Position numbers and translations under genes: made by a program | NCBI GenBank assembly: GCA_000827325.1 | Contig: KN832875.1 | Location: 1,240,001-1,304,000 of the forward strand | Origin: Oidiodendron maius Zn | Lineage: Eukaryota > Ascomycota > Leotiomycetes > Myxotrichaceae | Length of the DNA: 64,000 bases | Direction: 5' to 3' | The notes under the pieces: model-generated | Database searches by the model: none | The model's input: only the letters and a program-made list of their open reading frames with translations | Told to the model about the DNA's origin: nothing | Part shown: positions 45,516 to 56,682 of the stretch, one piece after another | Position numbering within the stretch: the stretch's first letter is position 1 | How the letters are laid out: each line of letters begins with the position of its first letter

Positions 45516-47914
45516 ATGCCGCGCCGTAAGCGTTAATATGATATTGCGTCTTCCAAGCTTACTTGTCTGCAGCCGATACAAATGAGAATTGGCCCCCGAG
45601 ATCGCCTCATGATGTTCTGTTAAGTACTCCCGGTGGACGAGATCAACTTCGACGTCGCCAGGAACGAACCTCCCCATCTCCATTACCCTTAAAGCGTTCA
45701 GCATCAACACGATCCTTTCAAACTAAAGCCAAAGAAGCTCTAGGTGAAGACATCACGCTACATGAATCGGACGAAGAAGACGAAGAAACGTTGCAGTTAA
45801 AACTGCAGGAGATACAAGCACGACTGAAGCTTAAAGCCTTACAGAAGAAGACAAAGCAGAACTCGGATACGGAGGCGGATTTTACTCGAACAGGCTCTAC
45901 GCCTCTTGCGAGATCAAACTCAGTTGCCACAAATCGTGCTCAGTTGATGATATCGGATCTACGAGAGAAACAGTTAGAGAGGTCAAAATCACAAACCGAT
46001 GTTCATGTTCCCGTATCTCCTGTGAGGCGGGCTAGACCGGCTGAGCTTCCTCGATCTCCCCAGAGAGTGCTTCTGGGCATTGACAAAGGCTTGAAGGGTG
46101 GTGAAGTTTCGCTGAAGAGGGCTCCCTCTCTGAGGAAGACCCAATACACAAATCTCCACGATGAAAGGCTAACTGGGCCTTTTCTCCAGAGGCCTGCCTC
46201 TCAATTTAGCGTCCGATCGTCTGGAGGAAACCCTTCTGCTGGCGAAGATCGTCCTAAATCCTTTAGTGAGAGGATGGCAGCAATTAGGACTCAAGAGACA
46301 CAACGCCTGGAGAAAGATCTTCGCATCAAGCAGAATAGAAGCTTGGCCTTTGACATTGACCATGAGAAAATGCGAAATTTCAAGGAAACGGCCGTCGAAT
46401 TACCGTTCGTTCCTCAGAGGGCGCCAGAATTCAACAGAGAAGAGGTGTTACATTCGTTCAACTCACACAGTAACAAGGTAGCGGCGGAAATAGCTATTTC
46501 AAGTTCACAACCCGGAAGCAAAAGTGGTTTAAATCCAGCAACACTGTCTAATGTGACAGACTCGAGTGCTTCAATCAAAAGGCGAGCCGCCAAGAAGGTG
46601 CAACCAGAAGATGTCAGCGAGTCAGAAGCCTCTCAATTCGAGCCATACTCATCGATCCATCTATCAAAAAGGATGGTTCCTCATGGAGAGCTAACACGCA
46701 TACTAAGTGGAAAGAAAATTTTTCTTCTACCTGACCTACTCCGAACAGTGAAAGGCCCGGAATTTTCAGCACCAGATATAGAGGAAGATCTTGTACTTTT
46801 TGCTATAGTGGCCTCAAAGAGTGAACCACGCTCACATCAGCCTAACTCTAAGTCCGAGAGCCGTGGAAAGTACATGATATTGGAATTGACGGATCTGAAG
46901 TGGGAACTAAGCCTGTTTCTGTTCAACTCAGCATTTGACAAGTTCTGGAAGCTCACGCCTGGCACTATTATTGCCATTCTGAATCCAGTCATTATGGCCC
47001 CATCCCGTGGGAAGGCTGACACTGGTAGATTCAGTCTGGTATTGAATTCGGATTCCGACACTATACTCGAAGTCGGTTCGTCGCGTGACCTAGGCTTCTG
47101 CAAAAGCGTCAAGAAGGATGGCACGACGTGTGATAGCTGGGTTGATAAAAGACATACGGAGTTTTGTGATTATCATATAAACCTGACATTAGGAAAGACA
47201 CGAACTAATAGGATGGAAATCAACACCATGAATTTTGGTAAAGGAGGCGCATTTGGATCGCGTAAGTTCAACAGCAGGGACATGACGGGAGTTCTAGACC
47301 GTCATCGAAATGCGGAGGTTGAAAAGAAGACAAAATATGACAGGGAAAGCCACTCTCAAATATATATTGGCAGAAGGACAACTGCCAGCCTTCTCGACGA
47401 CACTGACTATAACCCTGATTCCTTCCACCGCGGTTCGACCAAAAAGGAGCGCTTAACGAGGCGTTTTATAGCAGACGAGAAGGAGCGAGAACTCGCAAAG
47501 AAATTGGCCGCCTTGGGCAATGGTCCAGGTGCAGATTATCTCCGAAGAAAAAACTCTACACCGCTCCCAGCTCCAGATCAAAACACTCCTGTGGTAGAGG
47601 AAGTAGCGCCTGATGCCGCAGCGCTGGGACTGCTTGCTGGCAGCGGAAAGGACATTCATCTAAGCCCGATCAAGCGAAAAAGGACGAATACTTCGTCTAG
47701 TAGTGCTCCAATAGGATGGGGAGGAGAACTCACTAAGGAACTGGGAAGAATGAAGAATGGTGAGAGCCTACAACCGGTCAGGAAAAAGACGCGGTTTGTC
47801 ACTGAAAAGGGGATTCGCGAAGCTGGGCGAGAGAGCTTTGGAGGTGAGGTTGCTAAGACCGCTACCATTCACACAGATGATGACGATGATGATCTCGATA
47901 TTGTAAAGGAATGA
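45516..47914 (+). CDS. MCM10: DNA replication initiation factor Mcm10
   Basis: Mcm10 activates the CMG helicase and binds single-stranded DNA and polymerase alpha. Exons 45516-45525 (10 nt: ATG CCG CGC C) and 45573-47914 (intron 47 nt), 783 residues. The first codons read MPRPDTNENWPPRSPHD; an apparent upstream extension begins only with TTG and lies in the intron. The N-terminus has a coiled-coil-like helix (EEDEETLQLKLQEIQARLKL). The central OB-fold/zinc module contains KKIFLLPDLLRTVKGPEF, GTIIAILNPVIM and the C-x9-C-x11-C-x2-H zinc ligands in FCKSVKKDGTTCDSW and HTEFCDYH; the conserved RTNRMEINTMNFGK follows. The C-terminus is basic with KRKR and an acidic last segment (DDDDDDLDIVKE). Shares a promoter with RNH202. 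Confidence 0.9.
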
Positions 47915-50141
47915 TCAGGGAGCATCAATGAATTTGACAATTGATGCCAGTACCACAATATGGGTACCTCTGTACCGTTTCCCCAGCGATTTTAGCCATA
48001 AGATGCCCAACGGTCATTGTAGACATGTAGTTCTGGTAACGCCAGTCTATGTCCAAATTAATCCTCTGCATACAGCATCTCCCAGAGTCATCCAAAGTTT
48101 TGAAAAGGGGTGAGATGCCTCCAACCCTCCATGTCAAACTCGTGGCGATTATTGCACACAGCAACCATCTGCGTGGATTTATGCGTGCATAGCAGTGATT
48201 ATTTTAAAAACGGGGAGCCAAAACATAAACATCCCCTAGGGAACCCTATATAGGTAGGACGTAGTAGTCTGGCTAAAGCCCCTTAGATGGATAAGCAGCC
48301 CTGTGTTCCTGGGTGTCGGTTGCTTAGGGACTAAAGTAGTAGTAGCTCCTTGGTGCATACTGTACCGACCCTAATGTACTCTAGCGGAGAACCTTAAAAA
48401 ACCTTATACCAAGTCGTTTGTGAATTTTGCGGGAAGCTTTATAGGATACAAGATGCCCCCCCAAAAAATATAACAAGTTTACACAGTCAGAGAGCTACAT
48501 TCTCTCTTTATTGATAAAATGTTTAGTGTTACAGATTTAATTCACGAAAATTTTAGGACTACTCTTTTTAAGATGACAATAAAGCATTACTACCGCTTTG
48601 GATATAATGCTTAAAACCGACAGCTCTTAAATCTTCTATCAGAAAAGTCCTACACAACGTCTGGGCCAAAGGCGTTAAAAAGGAAAAGGCAGAATGTCAA
48701 ATTAAAAATGGTTCCTTACTTGACATATAGATTTCCGTAGCACACATACAAATCTTGAGCAATACCGCTACCCAATAATTATCTGGATATGTCTGCATCT
48801 CGAATTCAAATCGCTACGGTGTCTTCCGGGCTCTACATTACTACATTGTATTCTCTCCCAATTAAGAAGAAGTAGTCAGCATAACTACATTTTTGGAACG
48901 GTACTAATATAAAGAAGACATTATGGGACCTTTGCTTGGAACTTCAGCAATATAGATACTGTCAAACTGAATATAAGACTAGCTTAAAGCACAATTTTGG
49001 TTATGCTTTTAAATTCACGATTACTCTCTGGAAAGGTCTAGGGCAAGGGCCTACAGGTAACAGGTAAAGAATAGAAATTATATATAGCCAATGGAAGCTG
49101 GCTGCTAGAACCAATTCAGTTCTAAGGAGGAAAGATAGCTTCTATCTTTAAGAGGGGAGAGGGTGATAGGACTGGAGATTAAGCTCAATAGGGCCGGAAT
49201 TCAATAGGGTTGGACTTTAATGGGGCTGGAGATGAAGTTTCTTAGTACTCGTTAAAGGGGTGTGAATGCTGTAATGCTTCTCTTATCCGCATAACTTTAA
49301 TTAAAAGAACCTCACCACTAACAGTACTGGATAATCTTTTGTATAATCGAGTTCTCTGCAGGCAACGACTCTGTCATCTACAATACGCTCGACAATAACG
49401 AGTAGTATATATACGTCTTCAATAAGGCGCCCATATTCCTTGCCCTTATAGTCTTTTACGTGTATTACCCCAGCTATGCGCTGATGGGAACGGAGAGCGA
49501 ATATCCAAAACCCTTGCGAGAGGACAAGGCTACGAAAGGACGAGGCTTGCGTTAGAGATTCTAGATCAGGAACGCTAGGGATGGGAAGAGGGCTGAGAGG
49601 GATGGGTGTTTGCTTAGTTCACCGGGTAACAAATAAGGTAGATAGGGGAGAATTTACCGTGATTAGAGCAAGTGATATATAGAGAGCAATAACCATGTGG
49701 TTGCCCTAGATTAGATTCCTGTTTGACTTGAGAGCTGGCTCATGATCGATGAGGAGCGTATACCTAACAGGGATCCTATTTGAGACTTGTGCGTGTATAA
49801 AAAGGCCGAAAAGGTTGAAAACCGAAGATATAATAGTGTGGAGATAAGTTACAGCAGTATAACTTTGATCAAAGAAATAAAGGTTGCAAATTCGAGCTTG
49901 TGAGCATGTGCTAATTATATACGCTAATGAAAGGAGGAAAACGTGAAGGAAGTAATTAACTTTGAGTTGAGAGATAGCAATAGGAAGAGCCTTTATATAA
50001 CTACCAGCTTGCGAGACGAGATATAGTTATTGTCAGCATAACGCATACCTTATTAGAATAATGCCGAGGAAAAGAATTCTAATAACCACTTTTATTTTGA
50101 AGGTTCCCGAAACTAAGCTAACCAGAATAAGGCTGGAGCGA
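47915..50141. repeat. AT-rich, ORF-poor island; probable degenerate repeat
   Basis: 2.2 kb between convergent MCM10 and AIM21. From about 48180 to 50100 the sequence is markedly AT-rich (many TATATA, TTAAAA tracts), has no frame over 60 codons on either strand, and contrasts with neighbours of about 48-50% GC. A 16-bp imperfect triple repeat lies at 49185-49232, its copies differing partly by C-to-T type changes, as expected after repeat-induced point mutation. A TG...CA-bounded piece (about 49260-49629) is LTR-like in ends only; no matching flanking duplication was seen. I treat the region as old, decayed mobile-element or intergenic debris; family unknown. Confidence 0.5.
49185..49232. repeat. 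imperfect 16-bp triple repeat
   Basis: Copies at 49185-49200, 49201-49216 and 49217-49232 share the pattern T(C/T)AAT(A/G)GGG(C/T)(C/T)GGA. The differences are mostly transitions. Located in the AT-rich island. Confidence 0.7.
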
Positions 50142-53100
50142 TTACTCTTCAGCCTCTTCTTCCTCATCTCTCGCAGTGTCTGTCGATGTTTGTATAGACT
50201 CTCCAGCTGCTTTGGATTCAGATAGATTGTCTGAAATGACCGCTGCGTCTGTCTTCAGCTTTACATCCTCAAGAGCATCACCCTCCACATCAGTAGGATG
50301 AACTTCTTTTGCGGCATCGGTGGATTGTTCTGCCAAAGCATCCTCTACGAGAGAGTTTTGAGACGTCGAAGCTTCCGCTACAACAGCGGGATCTGATGGA
50401 CGGTCGGGGGCATGCTCTGCTATGCTCGATGGCGCGAGTTCACTTTCCGGCTCGACGGGCTTCACCTCCGGCTCAGCTGATTTCAATTCTAGACTTGGAG
50501 CTACTTCCTCTTGGTGGGCGGAAACAAGCAAATCGCTGTCAGGGTCAATTTGCCACAACGTTGACGGCTCACAAAGTCCACAGGTGACCGTTTGCTTGTC
50601 AGTAACTGCTACGGAAGTAGCAGGTGCAGGACTTTTAGCAGGGGCTCGTCGTGCTGGGCCCCTGGCTCTCCCCTTTCGAGCATCTGCTAGTGGTCCCTTT
50701 TCTTTTTCCTCTTCCACCATCTCCGCAACTGGTTCCTCTTTCTTAGGAGCTTGTGGACCCAACTGCAGACGTTTGTTAAGATCCATCATGAAGCCGCTTT
50801 GTAGAGCTGCAATTTTGCTACCAACGGGGCGTGAAGGGATGGGAGGTTTTGGCTTGGACGCCGCAGGTTGATCTGATCCACTGGACTTGGTTGAAGAATC
50901 TGATGGAACCTTTGCCAGCGGAATATTGTCTGAGGAGGTACGAGTAAGTGGTTTTGACGGGCGGGCCGGTACCTGTGGTTTAGATTTCGCGAGTAAGGCA
51001 GGAGAAGCGCTTTCTGTTTGTTTTAACTTCTCAGACAGGCGGCTGGGTACCACTGTATTGGGCGTCTCAAGGGCCTCCGAACCTTGCTTGGACCTTGTCG
51101 GGCGAGCAGGAATTGTTGGTTTCATCGCAGCAGCGATGACTGCTGGGCTATGACCTCCTTCACTCTCAGGGGAAAGCCCAGCTGCATCCTTCTCTTGGCT
51201 GCGGGTGACAGCACTTGCGGATGGCCTTTCAGAATGCAAGATTGGAGCTTCTTGTTCCTCGGCTTTGGGTTCGCTAACAGTAGCCTGCAATTGTAAACTA
51301 TCTGGGCTGTCCTCCCAGATATCTCGACTTGGGAATCGCTGCTTCATGCCACTCCTACTCTCCGACAGATCATAGGAATCGTGTTGCATCTCTCGAGCTA
51401 AGAAACTCTCGGGTTCTTCAGCCTCCTTCTCAGCCAGCTCCTCCTGTCTCCTTGCAAAGGCCTGCTCGGGGGTCTCGCCTGGCCCTGCTGGCTTAAGTCG
51501 CAGATCCTCTTCTTTCTCCTCAGGTAATTGTGGCGTCGATACTGTCGCCGTATATTGTAAGCTGTTAGGGGTGTCTTCCCAGATGTCTTGGCTGGGAAAT
51601 TTGCGATTCTGGGCTGATTAGTATGGAGTTTACTTTACAGGTCAACTAGACGCACCTTCAACTCTGGCCGCTTCAATTTCCCAGGTGCTGTCGCTGTCCT
51701 CTTGTTTAAAACATCACCTTTATTACCTTCCTCCCCATCTGGGAATAAGGGCTCATACTCGTCTAGCGCTTCCAGGGGTGTCTCTTGAGGCAGTCGGAAA
51801 CCCGCTAAACCTCCATGAATGCTTGCTGGCCGACTTGGAGTCCGGCTGCTCGAAGCACTTCCGGATCTTTGAAATGCGATGTGCTCCTCATACACATTAG
51901 CTCTGGATTCATTCAATGGCGACACAGCAGGTTGGAGTTCCCAGCCGAAAGGCTCCTTTGCAACTTCATCTGAGGCCAAGATAGGCGCACCGTATCCAAG
52001 TTCATCATGAATTCCGTCCTCTTCGCCGTTCCCAGCATAGGGGCCGAGATCCTCCGTCGAATCGAGATGGCCAGCGCCTCCATAGATCTTGCTGACCCGG
52101 CGTCCTGGAGCATCAACGTGGATAGTGTCCTCGTCCTCAGCCTCACTCTCGAGCCCTACACTAGCCTTTCTTTCCAGCTTCTTGGAAAGAGAACCTTCAA
52201 ATTCTGCCTTGTCATGGCTGTCACCGGCAGCACTCTCCTTTCTCAAAGGAGAGTCCACATGTGGCTGTGACGTACTTGATGGCGCTTGATGATGCACCCA
52301 GGACTGCGGTCTCGGGGATGACATTCGTGAAGTATACTCTTCTGATGCTTGAAATCCAATTTGCTCCGTTGGGGTACCCATGACCGCTGGTGACGTACCT
52401 GAATCATATTAGTTCATCGTGCATTTCCAAGAGATACAACCCTGAGGGAAGGCAATGATGCAGGGTTGCACAGGCTGCGAGCAGGTAGAATTTGAATGGA
52501 GATGATTGACATACCCAGGCCGGCACCTCTGTTAGCAGTATCTCTTACAATCTTATTCAGGTCTTCGCTGCTCATTGCCCATTCTGGTCGGTCTTCAGCA
52601 AAGGGTCCATGATAATGGCCCGTCTCTTTCTTCAAAAGTTCCGGGTGCTTCTCATAGTAGGCCTTTTCGAAGCGATCATGCGGGAGTTGGCCATGGCCAT
52701 GCTTGCCATATGCGTCAAAGGGGATGTCGGTACCACGGCCACTAGACTTGCGAGTGTGATGCTTAGGCTTGGAGCCATCGTTGTGGAAACCGATGCCAGG
52801 TGGGTAAGCGGTCTGGTATGGTGAGGGTGAAGGGGCCTGGACGTCTCCAGCATTCGGATACATGGGCACACGCTGGCCGATTTCGGGAATGCCGTGCTCG
52901 CTCTCGATACTCGACGATGGAGGGCGATCGGGACCATTTGAAGTCTGGCTAGCAAAGCTGGCCTTTGCCTTCAATGGCCGAGAGACAGGATCCTTATCAT
53001 CGCCTGGAGCCTTGCCAATACCAAACGCCGCAGCTTGACCGGAGTCTGTACGTGTGACGGCAGACACCCGCTGTTTGGCGCTCGACGTTGGTAGAGAGGG

Positions 53101-53511
53101 TCTGGGCGCGTGAAGCTTGAGGTCATCAGCCACGTTCCTGGTCTGGGCAGGCGAGTTACTTGGGTCTTCAGGGGCAACGAAGACCTCAGCATACTCGCTC
53201 CCTTCCTGTCCAAGTGTTGGGAGGGTGACGCTGGACGAGCGAGGTGGCAAGTCTGAAGTAGAGACATTGGCACTCTCGCTGCTGTATAGGGAGGTTCTGT
53301 TCTGGTTACCATGATTGACGGAAGGTTGTATCTCGTTGAGAGGGGACGGTGCGAAGCTCTCCCGTTGGGGTGAGATTGAGCGGTCAAAACGACGATGGGC
53401 AGGGCGCGGAGGGACTTTGGGCAAGTCGCCACCCAAGGAGCTGGCAGTCGTGGCCTTCTGGTCATGGGAACGAGTAGGTCGAGGCGGGACTTGGGGCATC
53501 GCAGTCGACAT
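50142..53511 (-). CDS. Aim21-like actin-patch protein
   Basis: Homologue of yeast Aim21, which with Tda2 tunes actin barbed-end capping at endocytic patches. Exons 53511-52515, 52398-51656, 51608-50142; 1068 residues. The protein is disordered and Pro-rich with many poly-Pro/SH3 motifs: MPQVPPRPTR, LPKVPPRPAHRRFD, KPTIPARPTRSKQ, KPQVPARPSKP, KPPIPSRPVGSKIAAL. The C-terminal SGFMMDLNKRLQLGPQAP is the hallmark conserved segment, followed by an Ala/Arg/Pro basic run. N-terminal GTDIPFDAYGKHGHGQLPHD and RFEKAYYEKHPELLKKE are typical of filamentous fungal Aim21. Two nearly duplicated KFPSQDIWEDTPNSLQ-like and RFPSRDIWEDSPDSLQ-like segments lie in exon 3. Intron 1 joins AGLG to TSPAVMGTP, intron 2 ELK to NRKFPSQ. 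Confidence 0.8.
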
Positions 53512-54508
53512 GGTGATTAATGGTGGTGGAGGTCGATCTGTTGGGGTTTGTAGTAGAAGTAGATAAGGCCAAGGAGGAAATGCTGGTTTCTAGATACTGA
53601 TCAGCAATCCATCGTCCTTGTAGATAAACTTGCCCCTCTGTCTGAAATGCCGCACCACATCCACGCGAATTGCCATGTGACAGGGTTTGTTGGGTGTGTT
53701 CAATTGCATTGACAGAGATGGCAGCGAGAGGCAGTGGCATGTTCGAATCATGGCCCTGCACGCAGCGGGTGTCACAGCCCCATGCAGCGATTGAGTGGCT
53801 TGCCAAGGGCGTTTATCATAGGAGAACAGACTTACATTTGGGAGGGACAATCATCGAAGGCGAACCGACAGTGGTCTACACAGATCCAGTGCGGAGGGAT
53901 GGTGTTGCTGCAGCAGATGGCGGCAGAGGAGTCTGAACGTCACAAGAGCAGGCGAGAGCCACAGTCCCACTATTCGCCCGCGCACTGCTAATTCGAGACT
54001 GGCAATTCGTTACGGCCTGAGGGTACAATTATGGTGCCTGGACGCCGCCCGCTAGATATGGCTATCCCGATGGCCATGGTTTGTCCAGTTCTATAATAGA
54101 GAGTTCGCGATGCAGGCTCGCAGTGGAGTTCAGGTAGCTCTGCGAGGTGATTGTGGAATCTGCATGTTACATTCCAATTTGCTTGAAGCTTTTGCGGTAC
54201 ACAGAGGGCTCGCAAGAGCGTCCAAAGTCCAGTATCAAAATAGCTCATGCCAATACAGCATCTCCTTCCTCCACGAGACATAGAAGTACACCGTTTATCC
54301 CCATGATTTACTTCTCCCTCGGACATAATACACCCCGGGATAACGAGCAGCATATCTCCCTTCGCCCACAATCATAAAAATTCAAATGCGCTCGCCATTC
54401 TAATTCATTCCCAATCCACTCGAATCATTTCATGCAGTTTTGTAACTGTGCAGCCATCTGACTGCATCCTTAGAGTTGTCTGGGCCCCCTTTAGCCTACC
54501 CATGTGGT
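53512..54508. other. intergenic, AIM21 promoter / Tvp18 3' side
   Basis: 1.0 kb upstream of AIM21 and downstream of TVP18. Frames of 76-127 codons occur on both strands without recognisable family and overlap each other. Assumed promoter, 5' UTR and 3' UTR. Confidence 0.45.
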
Positions 54509-55264
54509 TTAGATGATCATTTGCGCCACGCCCTGCCCACCAAGTGTTTTGCTTCCCACGAATCCTTGACCCTTGACAGCGGCCAGCAGGTAGAAAAATG
54601 AGGCGATGGTCAGCAAAGCTGCGGCCGCGATCAGGCTGGATGGTTCCTTAATGATGCTGAGCCATTGGATAAGGGCCATGCCGAAGTAGATCGCTGCGCG
54701 CAGATAGTTTGTCGTGAATCTCCGCATGAACGTATCGAAGGTTGAAGACGTAGGGCAGATGCGAAGCAGTAGCGGGACCTCGATGAAGACGATGAGGAAC
54801 GAGCTCACGCTGGGCACAGTTAGACGTCGTACTTGGTCCCAGGGTGCTGAAGACTTACATGCAGAGGGCTCCGAATATGATCATTATGCTGAGGTGAAAA
54901 AGATTCGAGACTCCAACTGCGAAGCAGAGGAATATGCATATTACACCGGTCCTGCCAGAACAAGTCAGCCATCATCCAGAGCAAGTTATCATAGATCCGT
55001 GAAGTATCCGGTGCGCACGAAGCCGCCAACAAGTCAGTCAGAGGATACCGTATGTAGAAGAGGCAATAAGGCTTGCCCTGATCGATTTGGAGATGTGCCT
55101 CAATGAATAGGGTTGAGGCGATCGCGTTTGAAGGGAGAAGAGGGATGCTTACCATTGACCATAAATACCTAGATCTCATGGTTAGCAAAGCTATCCGGGC
55201 TACACAAGCTCAACGAGTTCATCTTACTGAAGTTCCTCGTAGCGAATTCTTCTGCGAGCGTCAT
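54509..55264 (-). CDS. TVP18: Golgi membrane protein Tvp18
   Basis: Small Golgi membrane protein of unknown exact function, conserved in fungi. Exons: 55264-55228 (37 nt), 55168-55153 (16 nt), 54951-54859 (93), 54809-54509; 148 residues, the usual size. The exons together read MTLAEEFATRNFSIYGQWTG, then VICIFLCFAVGVSNLFHL and so on, matching the family at every junction. Four hydrophobic segments: VICIFLCFAVGVSNLF, IIFGALCIVSSFLIVFIEV, AIYFGMALIQWLSII, LIAAAALLTIASFFYLLAAV; the tail is GSKTLGGQGVAQMII. The 16-nt exon is the smallest internal coding exon of the gene. Between it and exon 3 is a 201-nt intron. Confidence 0.93.
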
Positions 55265-55923
55265 ATTTGCTGTCCTGCGATGGGGTCAACGGTTATTGAA
55301 TGTGCTGATCGGACTGGAGGTCCGGCTTTCTATGGATCAGTTCTCCCTCTGCGTTCAATAAGCGTTATTGATGAGAATAGAGACACTCTGATTATCTTCA
55401 ACACGTGAGTTGAGAAGTATGGAGTAGTGTGTTGTTCGGTCCTTCGTTGCCAGGTGGTTACGTGTTTATAGTTGAAGAGGCGTGCATAAAACGTACGGCA
55501 GTTTGAGCTTTGTTGCAAGCGAACGAGGCTGAGATTCCGCACCTTCGCGACTTGTCACTCGTCACTTCGTCCACATGCCACGACGCGAATCTAGGCACCT
55601 AGTTCGTGTGCATATCACAGTCACAAGAGACATTCGGCCTAGTTATTGGAATCTACGAAACACAAATGCAGTTTTGTCCATCAATCTTCCTTGAACTGGG
55701 GAACGAACTGAGACGAACTAATGTTGCCTAGTGGAGGCAAGTTGTTGCGAGGAGAGATGAAAGCTCCACACTCGCAACTGTATCTTTATTGTAGGCGCAT
55801 ATCTCAATTAAAACGCTTTTCTTCTTAGAAGTCGGTATAGTGCATGGAAAACACCGAAACCATCGCTGAACCCCAACCGCTCCTGTATACCAAACCTAGG
55901 CAGGTGTTATTGACCATCTCTCC
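55265..55923. other. intergenic, Tvp18 promoter / NTF2 3' side
   Basis: 660 bp between the TVP18 start and the NTF2 stop, both minus strand. Contains TVP18 promoter and NTF2 3' UTR. No gene or repeat recognised. Confidence 0.45.
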
Positions 55924-56682
55924 TCACCCGAAAACCAGCTTGAAGATGTCGTTGAAGATGAAGTAGCTGCCTTGCCCATCTGGGAGAAGCTGGAAGGCTT
56001 GGCTATAGTTCATCGACCTCTGCTCCTCGTCGACCTGGACAAATGCTACATTAGTGCATTTCTCATAATAATCGCCTAGCCATAAGCCGCGATGTGGTAA
56101 AACATACCAAGAGTGCGCCGGTGACCAATATCAGAATTCCACCAGCATCTCCGGATGGCTGGGCATCCAGGGTCGAGACCTGGTGCTTGACCTGTTGGAA
56201 TGGTAGAGACTACGCAGGGCACGTCAGCGAAATAATTCCTGCGTCCCGCTGCTTGCTGATCCCCACCGAAAGCTTCTCGACAATGCCAGCGGTGCCAGCT
56301 ACCGAAGCAGACTCAAAGGTCAGCATAGAATTATCGCGCTTGGAAATTGTCAGCAGCATCCGCGTGCCAAGGTGTATGGGGACCCACGTAGAGCGGAGCC
56401 AGCTGCTTTCTGTCGATGTCGAACTGGTTATAGTAGAACTCAGTGAACTGCTCTAGTCAATCCCGCGGTGTTAGCATTGCCCGCCACTGATCCGGTGCGC
56501 ATTAAATCTGCCAGGCGCCGCTATACATTGAGACGGAGGCTAGAATACAAATGCGCTGCCGTGCAAAGATGGAAGCATACTTGCGATGTTTACGAAGTCT
56601 GGGAGGAGTGAGCAATGTAGATAGACTGACGCTCCAGGCAGGAGGGAGATTTCCGGCTATATACTCTGTACATACCTGCCAT
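55924..56682 (-). CDS. NTF2: nuclear transport factor 2
   Basis: NTF2 imports Ran-GDP into the nucleus, working with RCC1, which is encoded in this window too. Confident exons: 56452-56388 (EQFTEFYYNQFDIDRKQLAP...), 56338-56267 (RDNSMLTFESASVAGTAGIV), 56209-56108 (SLPFQQVKHQVSTLDAQPSG) and 56034-55924 (VDEEQRSMNYSQAFQLLPDG, then IFNDIFKLVFG). The likely first exon is 7 nt: ATGGCAG at 56682-56676. Joining it directly gives 118 residues (MAEQFTEFYY), about six short of the normal 124. A 20-nt exon at 56507-56488, with the next exon starting at 56450, would restore length (MADLMRTGSQF), but needs a 37-nt intron. So the protein start is uncertain; the rest is firm. No single long frame covers this gene, so it is easily missed. 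Confidence 0.85.

Noticed and set aside
49260-49629. TG...CA-bounded 370-bp segment resembling a solo LTR
   Set aside because: No matching 4-6 bp duplication at its ends and no second copy in the window; not enough to call an LTR.
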